A stretch of 64,000 nt of DNA from Eumeta japonica (lineage: Eukaryota; Arthropoda; Insecta; Lepidoptera; Psychidae), in the NCBI GenBank assembly GCA_005406025.1, contig BGZK01000288.1, positions 1-64,000 on the forward strand, written 5' to 3'. Of this stretch, positions 13,865-26,800 are shown one piece after another. Under the pieces are notes generated by a model. That model was not told the DNA's origin and did not search any database. It saw only the letters and a list, made by a program, of their open reading frames with translations. The number at the start of each line of letters is the position of its first letter. Position 1 is the first letter of the stretch. Made by a program: the position numbers and the translations under genes.

Positions 13865-13998
13865 TTAGCGCTTGGAGAAGGGATTGCGGGCGGTGCGCGC
13901 GGCGGCGGCGGCGGCGGCCGTCTGCGTGCAGTTGCACAGCGCGTCGAACATGCGCAGCATGAAGCCTCGTGCGCGCCCCAAACGGCGTTTTATGTTAC
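13865..13998 (-). CDS. Last coding exon of the same gene, with basic C-terminus and alanine run
   Basis: The exon opens after the acceptor TTATTGTTTCAG (AG at 14000-13999) and runs to a TAA stop at 13867-13865. It completes a glycine codon and then encodes 43 residues: a basic stretch (NIKRRLGRARG), an amphipathic segment with two cysteines (FMLRMFDALCNC), a run of seven alanines (six GCC and one GCG) and the C-terminus RTARNPFSKR. Its GC content is far above the flanking DNA, and the alanine run is coded by a GCC repeat that may vary in length. The basic amphipathic helix with a Cys-X-Cys motif could contact membrane or a partner protein; that is inference only. The preceding intron is about 40.2 kb. 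Total predicted length is 105 residues. The family is not recognised. Confidence 0.8.
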
Positions 13999-14000
13999 CT

Positions 14001-16585
14001 GAAACAATAAATTAAATATGTACGTTAATTTGCTAAATTGCATTTTAAACAATTTGGAGATCAATTCGTTGAACAATCGAGAACAATCAATATTCGTTGC
14101 AACAACGAAAGGTTCATTAATATTATAGAAATGATTATTATGAACGTGGAACTAATACTTTGTAGGAATTTAAAATCATTCTTTAATAAGTTATTTTAAA
14201 ATATCGACATTTTAAAGGAAAAACACTCGATTTATTAGATAAATCGTTTAGGTCAAGGACGTTCATTAAAAATGGAGTTATTTGGTCTTTTCCCTTTAAT
14301 GCGATTAGTCATTTTTCTACCTTCATACCTGGTAGTGTCAGATGTAACACACGAAGGCAGATCACGCAGGTAAAAATGAGATGTTATTTATTTTACCTAT
14401 TACTTAAGAAATATTAGACAATACAAGTCAGTCATAATAATAAAGTTTCACTTTGCTCGATCGGTCCGTTCATGAAGCTACGAACTGTCAACTGTCAGCG
14501 CGCGTTTATGGAGTAAGTATAAAAAAATGTCCTGAAACAGATGCTTGTGAAGCAAATGTACGGCGGGTATGCGAGAAGACCTAGAAGAAAGGAGTGTATT
14601 CTTATTGTGTCAGTCGTTTGAAATATCTTCACGAACGAAAAAGATGCAAATTCTATCCCGTTATCACGTTCATGTGGCGGCGCAAAAAAAATTAAGTATG
14701 AATGACAAAATTGGCAACCTCTCAGCTTCTCAGTGTTAAGCTACCTCCAGTACAAGGGGCGGGTGGTCGATCAGCTACTAACTTCATGAACCCGTCTAAT
14801 AAAAGAGAAGGCCTGAGTTACAGTACAACCCACGAAACTTTGCCGCCATGAAGTTCGTCACGAAAGCGTCGCAATGGCGTGAAATATGAACGCGGCGGAG
14901 ATGAAAGGGAGGGGGGGGGGCTGAGGCGTAATACCTGCGCATTATATCATTCGCAGTCAAATCAAAGCGGTAAAGTTTCGTGCGTTGTACAGTATTACAT
15001 GGTACAGGCCTACAAAAGTTTCATAAACTCCTTTTAAAAATCTTAAGTAGCTTGCAAAAAAAAACATTAAAGCCATACTATAACTCTCTTTTTAAACTAT
15101 CCATTCAGTAGTACGGTTTTTATGTATTATTTCATTGTACACAAGTCCAGTTTACAGCCATATTATCTTAGTATGGGTATATATACAAAATGTAAATTAA
15201 TTGAATCGTAACTTAATGCGAATAAAATGCCAATTTATCAGATCTCAAAATGATGAAAACTGGCCAAAATAGTCACGACTGACCTGATAATCACGACTCA
15301 CGAACTGTGAGTGACGTGACCAAACGTTTCAACCACAACGTTCACTTGAATGTAATCGTTTGTATTTCCTTTGTTAAGTTTGGTCGACATCGTTTATTAT
15401 ACGACTACTGTAGGTAATAGAACACATACTTGCAGCAATTCACGTACGGGTTAGTCTTTTATTTGGCTGTCTTACCTGTTTTTCTAATAGTGAGTGTCTT
15501 TGTACTCAATTATTTGTTGAAACTAACCCAAATAAATATACACAAGAAAATTATTAAAATAAATGATATCATATCTGGACGAAATGCCTCTATAATGCTG
15601 ATTATTTACAAAACAGGTAACATCCAATATCATTAGTCTTAAAACTGACTTTAATCCGTGTATTACCGCTTCTATAACGGGCGATGTTCTTTATTGTTAT
15701 AATTCAATAAATAATACTCTCAATAGATGTAGATTTTATTGTTACATTTTACTCTAGCTCGATGTTGCTTATATGTGTTTTTATAGGTGTTTATTATCAC
15801 AGAAAAAAAAAAACTAAAAGATGTATGAAACCTAAAATTATAAAGGAAATCCTTTATCGATGAGAAACCCTAATTGCATCAAAGCTACTCGCACTTGATC
15901 GGTTGTTTAGTCTCGAATGAAATACGCTTTATTTGGAAATGTTCTTTAATTTAATATAATATACAAAGGTTTCGCATTTCGCCGACCTAAAAGCAAAATC
16001 TAGGTATATTCTCGACCTAAAAATAGATTCTATGAGGTTACCTGAAAAATCAATACCAAATCTGCCCGCTCGTGTCTCTAGAGGAGAAAATTCAAGAAAT
16101 AATTCTATCGACAACGAAAATTTTCTTCTACATTTAGGCTAAATATGAGTATTTAATACGTTCATTTCCGTTGTTGATATATATTTTAAATATATTCACA
16201 CTATAAATCTTGTAATGACAAAGAGATAGGTTTCTTCTGAACCAACAAGTAATTATATATGATAGTTTGATAAGAATATATGTTACACCTGTTATGAAAA
16301 CTTTATTACAAAAAAAATATTCACCAAATTTTTCAACATACGTAGTTTACAAGTCGAGCTAGTTTCAGCTTTCAAATTCATTTTTTATTTCCCATTTTTA
16401 ATCGTTTTCATATTTTAATTTACTTCACTAGCAAATAACTATACGAAATTTTGCAGGTGGTCCCTTGGTGATTTTTCAATCAAATCAATTTTTTTTTCAT
16501 AGAATTTATAAAACAACACTGAATGTGTTGCTTTCGCTATGGAAATTTAATTAATAGTTCTTATTTATTCTTATCATTTTTTATA
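14001..16585. other. Intron stretch, no gene seen
   Basis: The part at about 14450-14960 is richer in GC, ends in a poly-G tract (about 14909-14921) and may be an old transposon, but no terminal repeats were found. The remainder is AT-rich unique-looking sequence. Confidence 0.45.
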
Positions 16586-16589
16586 ATTC

Positions 16590-16745
16590 TTTAAGGGGCA
16601 AACGAGCATGCATGCCCCCAGAAAGTAGATAATCACCGTCGACCATAAACACCCGCAAACCCAAAGGGGCAGGAGTGCGTTGCTGACCTTTCAAGAAGGA
16701 ATACACTCCTTTCTGGAATATCATACTGTGACTGTCTCTTAGAAC
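16590..16745 (-). repeat. Dispersed repeat, LINE-tail type
   Basis: On the minus strand it reads aaaggtcagcaacgcactcc, then a gtttgcgggtgtttatgg-type sequence and catgctcgtttgcccc. This is a tail common to several lepidopteran LINE/SINE families. A related, more diverged copy lies on the plus strand at 37530-37650. Confidence 0.5.
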
Positions 16746-17089
16746 GGGCCACAATTTTGAAACAAATGTTCTTTCTATCTTTTTGTAAAGAATTATGATC
16801 CATTGTTTATTTTAATTCATAGAATATCAGAGTGATAATTAAAAAGAAATAGTATACGCCTACCAACGAATTAATTGCTAGTTCAGCAATTAATCTTAAC
16901 CAGATTTTGAAAAGGACATTAATGTAGATGACAGATGTTCTCATTTTGTTTTTGTTATATAATAAAACTCTACGGCTATAATTTCTGCCAAATAAAAGAG
17001 ACACCCGAAAGAACCAATTTATATAAATGGATTATTCATGTTAAGATAAATTTTTCAAATATTTACGAGACACAAGTCTCTATATGAAA

Positions 17090-17335
17090 AACTAGATGTT
17101 CGCACGCATGGTTGTAGAATAATAATATACTCGAATTCGTTCACAATCCGAATGTCCCATCTCAAATTCGTTGTAAGATCCGACTCTGGGTCTCGAAGTC
17201 TGACCCTATCTCAGTTCTGCTCACGATTATAGTCTCGATCCTACTTTAGATTTTGTTCACGTCTTGGCTTTTAGTACTAATTTTAATCTACGGTACATTA
17301 CCAAATTTAATACTATCACGAACTAAGATTAAAAC
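17090..17335 (+). repeat. Composite element with degenerate minisatellite
   Basis: Head aaactagatgttcgcacgca (about 17089), then units such as ctcgaattcgttcacaatcc and gttctgctcacgattatagt. It abuts the inverted-repeat element that starts near 17338. Confidence 0.4.
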
Positions 17336-17337
17336 CT

Positions 17338-17960
17338 CTCCCTCCTGGGGGACGATTCTCAGGCCATTTGGAAATTGTATATAAGACAATTTATAAATGT
17401 GAAATTTTCGTAAAATTCCTTATACAAAATAAGAGAACATGTCGAGTGATGGATAAATTATGTATTCTCACTCACCTATGCAAATTTAAAATAGTTTCTA
17501 TTTAGAGATCGTGAATTTTATATAGGTATGAGAATTTACTTATAATATTTAAAACGGAAAACGTGGACTTTTAAAGCCTTCCAATCTGAAATAAAAATAC
17601 CGTTAGAAAACAGTAGCGGGACGACTGTTAGTCATGATTTCATTATAATAAGGTGTCACTCATTATATTGATCTTATAAATTTAACGTGTGACAATTGAT
17701 GTCGTGTGCTAGCGAGTACCTGTTGCGTGTCACATGAACGCCGCTCGACAATTGCCACAGCTTGGAAATTGAGAATACTGAATTAGTGTTTTCGTTTGTC
17801 ATTTATCATTTCGTATAAAAGGAAAAATGTTAAATAACTACACTAATTCAATATTAATCATCAAGTTTATTCTATTAAATTTATAATCTATTATACATCT
17901 CTTTAAAAAATGTTTCATGTGACAATTTCCACATGGCCCGAGAATCACCTCCCTGATCTC
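17338..17960. mobile_element. Non-autonomous inverted-repeat element, about 620 bp
   Basis: The left end gattctcaggccatttggaa (17354-17373, with ggaaattg to 17377) and the right end caatttccacatggcccgag (17923-17942, continuing aatcacctccctg) are inverted copies of each other over about 35 bases with a few differences. The interior is AT-rich with no transposase, so it fits a MITE moved by an enzyme from elsewhere. Confidence 0.65.
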
Positions 17961-17999
17961 GCTTCCAGCATGATGACATTATAGTAATAGGTAGCCCAT

Positions 18000-19430
18000 A
18001 AAGTAAACTTTCTATTTATTCGATCGAAAAATATCTAGTGAAATCATATTAAAAAGCTATTAAATAATTTTATTTTGTAGGTCTTGAGAGTAAAATAAAA
18101 TAATTTTAAAAAATCGAGAAATGGACAACATAAAATTTATAATTACTGCCTAAAAATTTTACTTTCTGTTAGCACCTAAAAGAAGAAAGACTGGATATAT
18201 TGCACAAGTCTATAATAATCTTGCAGAATAATGCGTAATATAAAGAAGTAACATTTAAAAAATAATGGAATATACATGAAGTTTGAGGGTAATTTTATGA
18301 GGTATGTCATTTAATCTTGACCATTTTATCTTCCCAAGAAACGGATCATGGCACGTCACACTTTGTTACGACGTTTACAGAGCCATCAATAATCAATACG
18401 ACGCGTGTGGCGTGAGACGTCTACTAATATCAATATGACGACAGATTCAGTTAATTGTTATTGCTTGTCAAACGATTATTTGTATACTTTAATGACGGAT
18501 TTAACGGTCTTAGATTAATCAAATGTCCATCACAATTTTCAATGGCACCTATTGTAGCTCTCGCAAAGTTTGACCAGTACCTGCTATTCTTTTATACATC
18601 GTATCTTCGTTTTCGTCGATCCAATTTCAACAATGAATATTTAAAATTAACAGGCCATTAACACAAAATTAAGAACAATGTTTTATTAACAAAAGATTAT
18701 AAATTTAAATTAACGGCCTGTCAACTATTAACATTGGTTGCTGAAATTGAGTCTAAGTGTTACAAAGACGATAACGTAACAAATCATAGATTAATTTCTA
18801 AGACCTAGGTGTTATTTCGATAGAGATATTAAACGTGTGTACGTCATAAATTATTTATTAGGCACAAAAAATATACACGAAAATCGAGGTAATTTAAATA
18901 ATGTAGTTATAGCACGAACAATGGTAATATTTTTATACAAAAACTCTTATCTTGAGCCTCACTAACTAAAATTTAAGTCTCTTTAACGTATAAATACCAA
19001 CTGAATACAAATGTGCAATATATGTTTTGAAATTTTAATTAAAAAATGTTGAATAGGTGTCTCAACTTTTTTTAATAAAACCTACCCATTTTAATTCAAG
19101 ATAAGCTATTCATTAATTTATTATTTCTCTACTGAAGAAATATTCCTCATGATGCGCAACTGTTGGTAATCGTTTTGATCTCTTGTATGACTGGAAGTGC
19201 TATTACCAAGATAAAGCAATATAATTTTAAGAATAAACCATTGTTTCAAAATAGGGGTGTTTTTCGTTCCTTTAAAATAAAACCACGGGTATTCATTAAA
19301 ATTAGCGCTTCTTTAAAAATCGACTTATAAATAATACTATCCAATATTATTATTTCATTGCAATGAACACAATTTAAACTTTATTCTTTATTGTTTTTTT
19401 TAATAATTAAAACGTCGGTTTTACCGACAT
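18000..19430. other. Intron stretch, no gene seen
   Basis: AT-rich. A small imperfect inverted repeat (about 18648-18662 and 18713-18728, core acaggcc / ggcctgt) may be a miniature hairpin element. Nothing else is supportable. Confidence 0.4.
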
Positions 19431-19439
19431 AAATATAGA

Positions 19440-19640
19440 ATCAAGACCTTCATGTTTTCTGTCGGCCACTGATAAGTCTGATCCCGATCCCGGTCTGACT
19501 CCCTATTTTTATTCCGATTCGAGTTAGATTCCGTTCAGCTATCGTTTCCAATATCGAAATTGAGATTTTCACCAGAATCGAGACATGATGTCGATTTTCT
19601 GATCGTGTTCTTAATCTCAATTCTAGTACAGATTTCGATA
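19440..19640 (+). repeat. Degenerate GATCCCGATCC-type minisatellite
   Basis: Contains gatcccgatcccggtctgac (about 19480) followed by looser units (ttccgattcgag, tcgatatcgttc). It belongs with the composite elements listed elsewhere; its head and tail are not clear. Confidence 0.45.
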
Positions 19641-20332
19641 TCGTTCTTAGTAATAATTAATTATCAAATTTACAGAACAAACTTTTATTTTGTTATAAAC
19701 GTCCTATTTAAATATGTCGCGGACATATTTAACTCCATGCGAAATGTCATTACAACCCGGCCAGTCATTCGAGTGTGATTGAAGATCAAACATATAAAGA
19801 AATATATTTTAATATTTGTCATAAATATGTGCTTATATATAAGTATACAATTTTTATTTAAAACTAATGATAGGGATCCCTCAGCATTCAAGTTCATTAT
19901 ACAAATAAAGACCAATTAATCGATCTGTCATACCAACAGGTGACTAAAAACATATTCAATACATGAGTGTTTTAAATAGCTTATATAGTCATGATGAAAT
20001 GATATATATACATATAATAAAACAGCATAACTCAGCGTGTCTGCACAATGAAGGTATACATGAAAATGGAGAGGGAAAGATAAGAGAAAACTATTTTTTA
20101 ATTTTTTATCTGTCTGTTCGCGTATCTCTGAAATATTGAACGGAATTTAATGCGGTTTTCACGTATAGATAGATTTGACTTGAAGCAGAATATAGTTCAT
20201 TTAAATCAGATATCAGAAAAAAAAAGTTATCCCCGGAGAGATGTAGTGGATTTGAATAAAGTATAAAAGTTCTTTCATACATAGAATAAGCTACACTAAA
20301 TAACATAGCCCGTATTTTATTTTGATACTAGT

Positions 20333-20635
20333 ATCTGTCCCGGTTTCGTACAAATTGGGACCGTGAGCAGTATTGTAATCGAAAGCAGAACGGGATGCCG
20401 AATCGCAGTCAGGACCGAGGTCGAAACTGAAAAAGAATGGGATCGAAGTTGAAACCGAGTGTCGAATCGAGATTAAAATCAAAAGCGTGATCAGTATTGA
20501 AATTGAAACAGTACCGGAACCGGAATTTAAAACGAGAATGAGATTGCGATTGCGAGTAAGGTTTTTCTTCGTATAAAAGATGAAGGAACACTTTCTATGT
20601 CCATGTGGGCAAAGCCGCAGGCAGAAGGCTAGTAA
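20333..20635 (-). repeat. Composite element in reverse orientation
   Basis: On the minus strand it starts with tagccttctgcctgcggctt (about 20632-20613) and continues into units such as tttcaattacgatc, gattcgacactcgg and cggtttcgtac. Open frames here code peptides rich in alternating F-x-F and R/D (for example FKFRFRYCFNFN), a by-product of the 6-base period rather than a gene. Confidence 0.55.
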
Positions 20636-20639
20636 TTAT

Positions 20640-22880
20640 TATAGTGACAAAAATAAATATTTCTTCCAGGCCGTCGGGCAAGAAATCGGACAAAGAATTG
20701 TATAAAATATCATTTTGAAATATAATTACGCTGCTGAGAATTGCCGAAATAAATAAGGAAAATTACATGAATAACCGAAAATCAATTTGTTATGTTTAAT
20801 TACTAAGTTTGACAACCACGTTTTATAATAAAGTATCTACTTTATTTTCGGTATATATAATTGATATTTTTGTATTAAAATAAAGTGTAAGAAAGTATTT
20901 TATTTTTAGGTTGTACTGTGATGTGCAAAGGAAAACTGTTATGTGTAATCATCAAACAATTTATCGTAAAATTATGAAGAACAGAATATAGAATACACTA
21001 TTAACAGTGATCATTTGTCACTGATAGAAAAAGTAAATGTTAGTACCGTCGACATCGATTGTAAATGATTTATGCTCGTAATTTGTCCATATCGGTTTTC
21101 ATCGTTGACCATTGTTTACGATGATTGAGTGTCTATTTATAAAAAGAAAGAAATCATAGAAATTCATAATAATTCTTTTATACTATGTAATGCCCAATGA
21201 TTCTAATAATGATACAACAGTCATAGAAGCTAAAATTATTAAATCTAAATTATTATGAAAGAAACCCCAGTAGGGACAAAGACTGATAGAGCAAAGGGTG
21301 GTTCTTAAAATATACATAGTGCGAAATAAGTGTCATAGCGATAAAAAAGAAGATAATAAATTCATACATTAAAAATGTAATACCAATTTATTCAAACCTT
21401 TTATACTGTAAACCTACCTATTACATTGTCGAAAATACCAAAAATTTTAGATGCACATAAAGCATAAAAAATATGGATTGAAAGGAATAAAAAATGAAAA
21501 TTCATCTTTTTTTTTATTCAAAGAATTTTTCTCGAGATAAACCGGCAACTCACTCAAAACATTCTCCGTGAACGCCAATACGTTTTTTTTCATACGAATA
21601 CACCCATCTTTATAAAATTTATTCCACCCCCTCCGTACATCCCTTTTCTCACGTAATTCCCCGTTATTCGACTCTCGGAAACATGATTTTATACTTTTCG
21701 GGAGTCTGTTCTAGAGTGAAATACGTCGTCCGCGTAATTGATTCTCAGTATTTAGGAACAGGGAAAATCACAAAATCAGGAATGTATATACGGCGGATAG
21801 TTGGCGAGATCTGTGTTTTTCGTTTCCAGTAAGTCTTGTGTGTCTGACGTAGGTTGTCACAGTGCAAGATGATGTGGCGGTTACCGTTATTGATGGTGAA
21901 ACATCTATTAGCATGCCATGATGGTGAAACCGACTTGTGCGCAGTGACGGAAAACGACATGAGGCCAGGATTACTTACAGTACATTTTATTTGAAATACG
22001 TCGTATTACGTATTGGCAGATCCTCCTAATCGAAGTTCATGATGTGCCGTTCCAATGTAGACCTCCAACCAGTGAGCCAAATCATTTATTTATTTCACTC
22101 CATATTTATTTATTGGTTTGCTTTATCTATGAATTCTTTCAATAACCAACAATTTCGATGATTTACATACGCCAAGCGACCCACGATGCCCCGCATACTT
22201 TTTTATGGAGTCCATCAATAACATCCGGACAACAAATGACCGTATATTAATCTGTATTCACGATATGATAGTCAAAAAAGTCAATAGAAACCACATGTCA
22301 GTTCTTCTAAAAGCAAAGAATTGATTATTCGCTTCGAATAAATACTGTAGCGCGCCACTTTGGTTAAGTTAGACTCATTTTGAAAGACTCAAATAGTCGA
22401 TTCCTAGCTTGTTTTAGCGTTATAGCTATTAACAGATAATCCATGGTTTGTCACCTTTTACCATACTCCATAGTAAATTTAATCCTATTATTTGAATCTG
22501 ACGAACATAGCACAATACCTGGTGATACGTTAATTTTCTAGTCTTGGTTGAATCGTGTGACATATATCGCGAACACAGTTTTTTCACGCCCAAATGTTTG
22601 GGTAGAACTAATTTTACCAAATTGAAAGCAAGGGCCAAGGATGACGAAATCTCACGGTAGATCATAGTCTTGTCTGTTTTAATCATTTACAGCACCGCGT
22701 CGATATTGTTACTGAGAAGAAATTTGTCATTGAATTTCATAATACCGTTCTAAACACCGCTAATCAGTTATACATTATCATATTGCTCGGTGCTTCATCG
22801 TCCAATGTAGTCTAAAACCCATCAAGGCTTTGCTGAAGTGTCAAATTGCGCTTAAAATTTATCAACTAAATTTTACATAA
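20640..22880. other. Intron stretch, no gene seen
   Basis: AT-rich DNA with short random open frames only. No repeat was identified with confidence. Confidence 0.4.
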
Positions 22881-22883
22881 AAT

Positions 22884-23335
22884 AAAAACCGACTTCAAGA
22901 AGCCCTTAAACCAAAAATTTAATAATAATAATTACTGAAACCCACAAAATAAATTTAGACACTCAAAATTACTATTAATTAAATATTCACAATCTCAACT
23001 TAATCAATTTTTCTAAGGAGACGGAGCCAGCCAACTAACGTAAGTTTGCTTTTACGCTCACACGCTGTCTTCTTTGGAGTGCAAATATTGTCATTTAATT
23101 AGGTAGATATTATGAATATAATATTATATAATGAAGTTAAATAAGTTATAATGAAAATATTTTGTATTATGTTAAGCTTGTTTTGACTGGCATCGAGTCC
23201 AAAAAAAAAAAAGAATTGTTTATTGTGAATATCTAATAAATAATATTTTCACGTCTTTAAATTCATTTTGTAAGCTTTAGAAATTATTTTTATTAACTTT
23301 CTAGGTTAAGGCCTTTTTGAAGTCGGTTTTTTTTT
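22884..23335. mobile_element. Non-autonomous inverted-repeat element of the cgacttcaa family
   Basis: The left end aaaaaccgacttcaagaagc (22884-22903, continuing ccttaaacc) and the right end ggttaaggcctttttgaagt (23304-23323, continuing cggtttttt) are inverted repeats. The interior is non-coding. The same end sequence, gccgacttcaaaaattggaa, appears at about 40491, where the rest has diverged. Confidence 0.6.
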
Positions 23336-23399
23336 TGTAATATTTAGTTAATTTTGAACTTATTAGAAGGAAAGGTTATTTTTTGTGCAAAGAGTTATA

Positions 23400-23835
23400 G
23401 TTCTATTTTCTAATTCTTTCCTCCATCATTAGACCATCGTTATAAAATATTAATATATATAACTCCTCAAACCAAAAAGGATAAACATAAAATAAAGAAA
23501 TTTACGAGCAGCTCCTGAAGAGTTAGACTGACCACTGGCTTCATCATCAAACCCTCGTCACAAAATGTAATGTATGAAACTCGTCAAAATAGAATGAACG
23601 ATACCAAAGTCGAGGAGCATATTAGTGAAAATTGAAGAGTTCCACTATCCACCCTTTGGCTCCATCATCAGATCCTTAATACTGATATAATACATGGGAT
23701 TTATCAAAACAAATCAAATAACCCCAAACTCCAAGGTTTACTAGTAGCTTTTAAATAGCAGTTTCTGTTTATAAACGGCAATATTATTCACTAACTCCTA
23801 TACATTAAGGAGTGCTGTGACTTCCATCATCAGCT
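23400..23835 (+). repeat. Tandem array of units of about 118 bp
   Basis: Markers of successive units are cctccatcattagacc (about 23431), ggcttcatcatcaaaccctc (23537), ggctccatcatcagatcctt (23656) and cttccatcatcagctcag (23821), with gaagagtt before two of them (23517, 23634). Spacing is roughly 106-165 bases and the units are quite diverged. It is related to the arrays at 42035 and 55640. Confidence 0.6.
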
Positions 23836-23839
23836 CAGT

Positions 23840-26800
23840 AGCATGAGATGATGACTCCTGAACGCAAACACCTGAATCACATAAAAAACATGCAAGAAGC
23901 ATGTCGGCCCATGCTCACTGTATGGTTCAGAAGCCGTTACTACAAAGTAATGTATTACAGATGAATAAAAAACTACCTTGTTACACTTTTTTTTATATTT
24001 CGCGCACATAATAGCTATAAGCATTAGAATCGCCTATAATTAGACAAACAAGCAGGTATGTCGACTATTACTCTTAAAATAGTGAAAACTAAAGTGCACC
24101 AGCAAAAGAGCGTATTTTCATTGCACTCGCATCTTTTTGTTGAGAAGCGCACTTTTTCGGAAATAAGTCAAAAACGGTATATCACATCATGTTCAAAATA
24201 ATTTTCGTTGAAAGCATTTATTAAGCGTTACCTTTATATTTTCATTATATTTTTTTGGACATACTGTTTAAAAAACGTGGGGGACACAATTTATGCTACT
24301 TAAATCGGAGCGATTATTTCTGAAAACATTCACTGAATCAAAATAAAAGCTTATAAACCTTAAAGTATTTTTAAAAAAACTGTCGAAATATATGCCACAC
24401 GTTGGATGTATGGAGTCCCCCTCTAGAAATATTTATTTTTATTATATAATTACCAAAGTAAGTAGCGGCCTATACAAGACATATATATATATATATATAT
24501 ACCGAATTTTATCAATATACATTTTGTAGTTTTTGAGTAAAATATTAATTTTACCTGTTACATATGCCTGTTATATTATTATGTTTATTATATTTTATGC
24601 CTATGACATACGGAAGGATGGACGAACATGACGAAACTATAAGGATTTCATTTTTGCCACTTTGGCTCAGGATCCTAAAAAGAACTAGGACATACTACGG
24701 GTACCTATAATATTTAAGAATACCCCCTTCGATTTCCCTTGGATCCCATCACAAGATCATAACTCGGTGACAATGGAATCACATTGCGAGTATACCTTTC
24801 GACAAAAAAATATTTTCAAAATCGCTTCACAATTGACGAAGATATCGCCTACCATACACACAAAAGAATACACGCGAATTTCTTTGAAGTCGGAAAGTCA
24901 GACAGCGCCAATTTTCATTCATTAAATTAGTCGCAAATCAAACATGCAATTTTTAAAATAACGTCAAAGTGGAAGAAACAATGACAGTCGACACGAAATT
25001 TATTCTGGAGGCAGAAATTTCATTTTCAAATATTACAATTCCCTTGTACGACTAACCACAATAGGGCGGGCCCGAAAACTATTAGTGTGGATAAAATACA
25101 TATCTCGATCGCTTAGCACGTTGACGCATTCTCGAATCGACTATATGATGTTGAAACTCATTACAAGTATAATATTTGGATGAATGGTCAAAAAGAATAA
25201 TAACATGACAGCGAATAGATCAAAACAAAAAAGGCATTTGTTTTAAATCGGAACCTTGTCGTTGCGACGTTTAAATGCAATCAGTGTAATGGCGCGTGGA
25301 CACGAAGGCCCCGCCACAGACCCGAATAGCGTCCCATGCATATTTAACGCGAACTAATCGATCCATACGCGCAGGGTAGCGGGGGTACCTTTGCCTGATA
25401 AATTGGGCTGAATTAGATATTTCAGAGGCGAGTAATTAATATTTAGGTGCCTATTATCATAGTCAATGTCTATTTAGAACGTTCCGTGTAACAAAATCTG
25501 GCTAAATCGTGCGACTTTAAAAGTAATACCGTCAATCGATAGAACAAAGTATGTTTCCTCCACAAATTCTATATGTAAATCTTAGAAGTTTCTACGTCTT
25601 AGAAGTTTCTTGGCACAGCCATTGTGCAGGTTTGAAGGTATGCGATATTTATGAAACTCACGTAAACTCACTAAACGTAAATTTTCTATATCCATAGACA
25701 TACTTTATTACCTATTTATTTGTTTATTGTAAATTTAGACAAAATGTACATCATTGACAAATGAATGTCCACATTGACATATAGCTGGTAATATTGTAGT
25801 AGGTATTGTTAGTAGAGGATGTGTTCTATATTTTTTTTTTAAATCATAGAGCTATGTTCCTAGGAGAGATTATTACCTCAATGAATTTATCTTACAGGAT
25901 ATGTTAAATTAAAATTGTTTAAATTAATAATAGCCATTTAAACGAAACATGTTTTGAACATAAAGACTTTTTTGCAATTTTACTGCGACTGGGATCAGTT
26001 GACTTTGGAATAGTACTATAAATTTTACATCTAAATTCTCTTCTTATTTATATCAATAGTAATAATAATGATATGTTTTCATTCCTATTTTTGAGAAAGA
26101 AGTCAATTATGTATATATGTATGTTAAGTGGTTAATTATTGTTCAATTTCATTTCCTTACAAGACCTTATTCTTAGAGCCTTATTCTTATTAATATTTGA
26201 ATAGGAAAAAATATTCACAATCTTAACAAGCACTCAGACCAACTCAATAGCTAAAGTAAACAAAACTACCTTTGTCCGGAATAAGAACTTTTAGTATCTG
26301 GAAAATTTACAATGTCTTTCTTCATCCTTGTTATAGTTTATTATTCGTTAACTTGATAGTCAGAAATCAGGACTTTTCAGGACAAATCATAAAGAATTTA
26401 TAGTCACATTTATTTCAGTGCATTGCAACAAGCGGATTTTTTAGAATGTTGTACCACTTACATATTAATGCTGTTTACTCTGATAGAAGATAACGTATGT
26501 TTAATCAAAACCAATAGCAACTGATTAAAAAAATTTTCGTTTGTGCTTTCGTAAAATATCGTTACAAAACTTTTAGCATTAGGGCTCGTTTTTAATTTTA
26601 CTGCCCTGAGAGGCGGTCAAATCCTTATTAAGGCTTTGAAGGCTTAAGAGAATTTTTGTTACTTTTGTAAATAAAGGCAACGGGGAGATATTATAAAGTT
26701 TACATATCAAAAAATAAAAGAACAAAAAATGACATTTTTTTCGAGACTATTTATTAATAAAACTAACTTTCATTACAATTACACCGAATAATTTTTTATA

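Noticed and set aside
20409..20591. Peptide with alternating F-x-F-x-F/R pattern
   Set aside because: It is produced by a degenerate 6/12-bp minisatellite found in several places and in both orientations.
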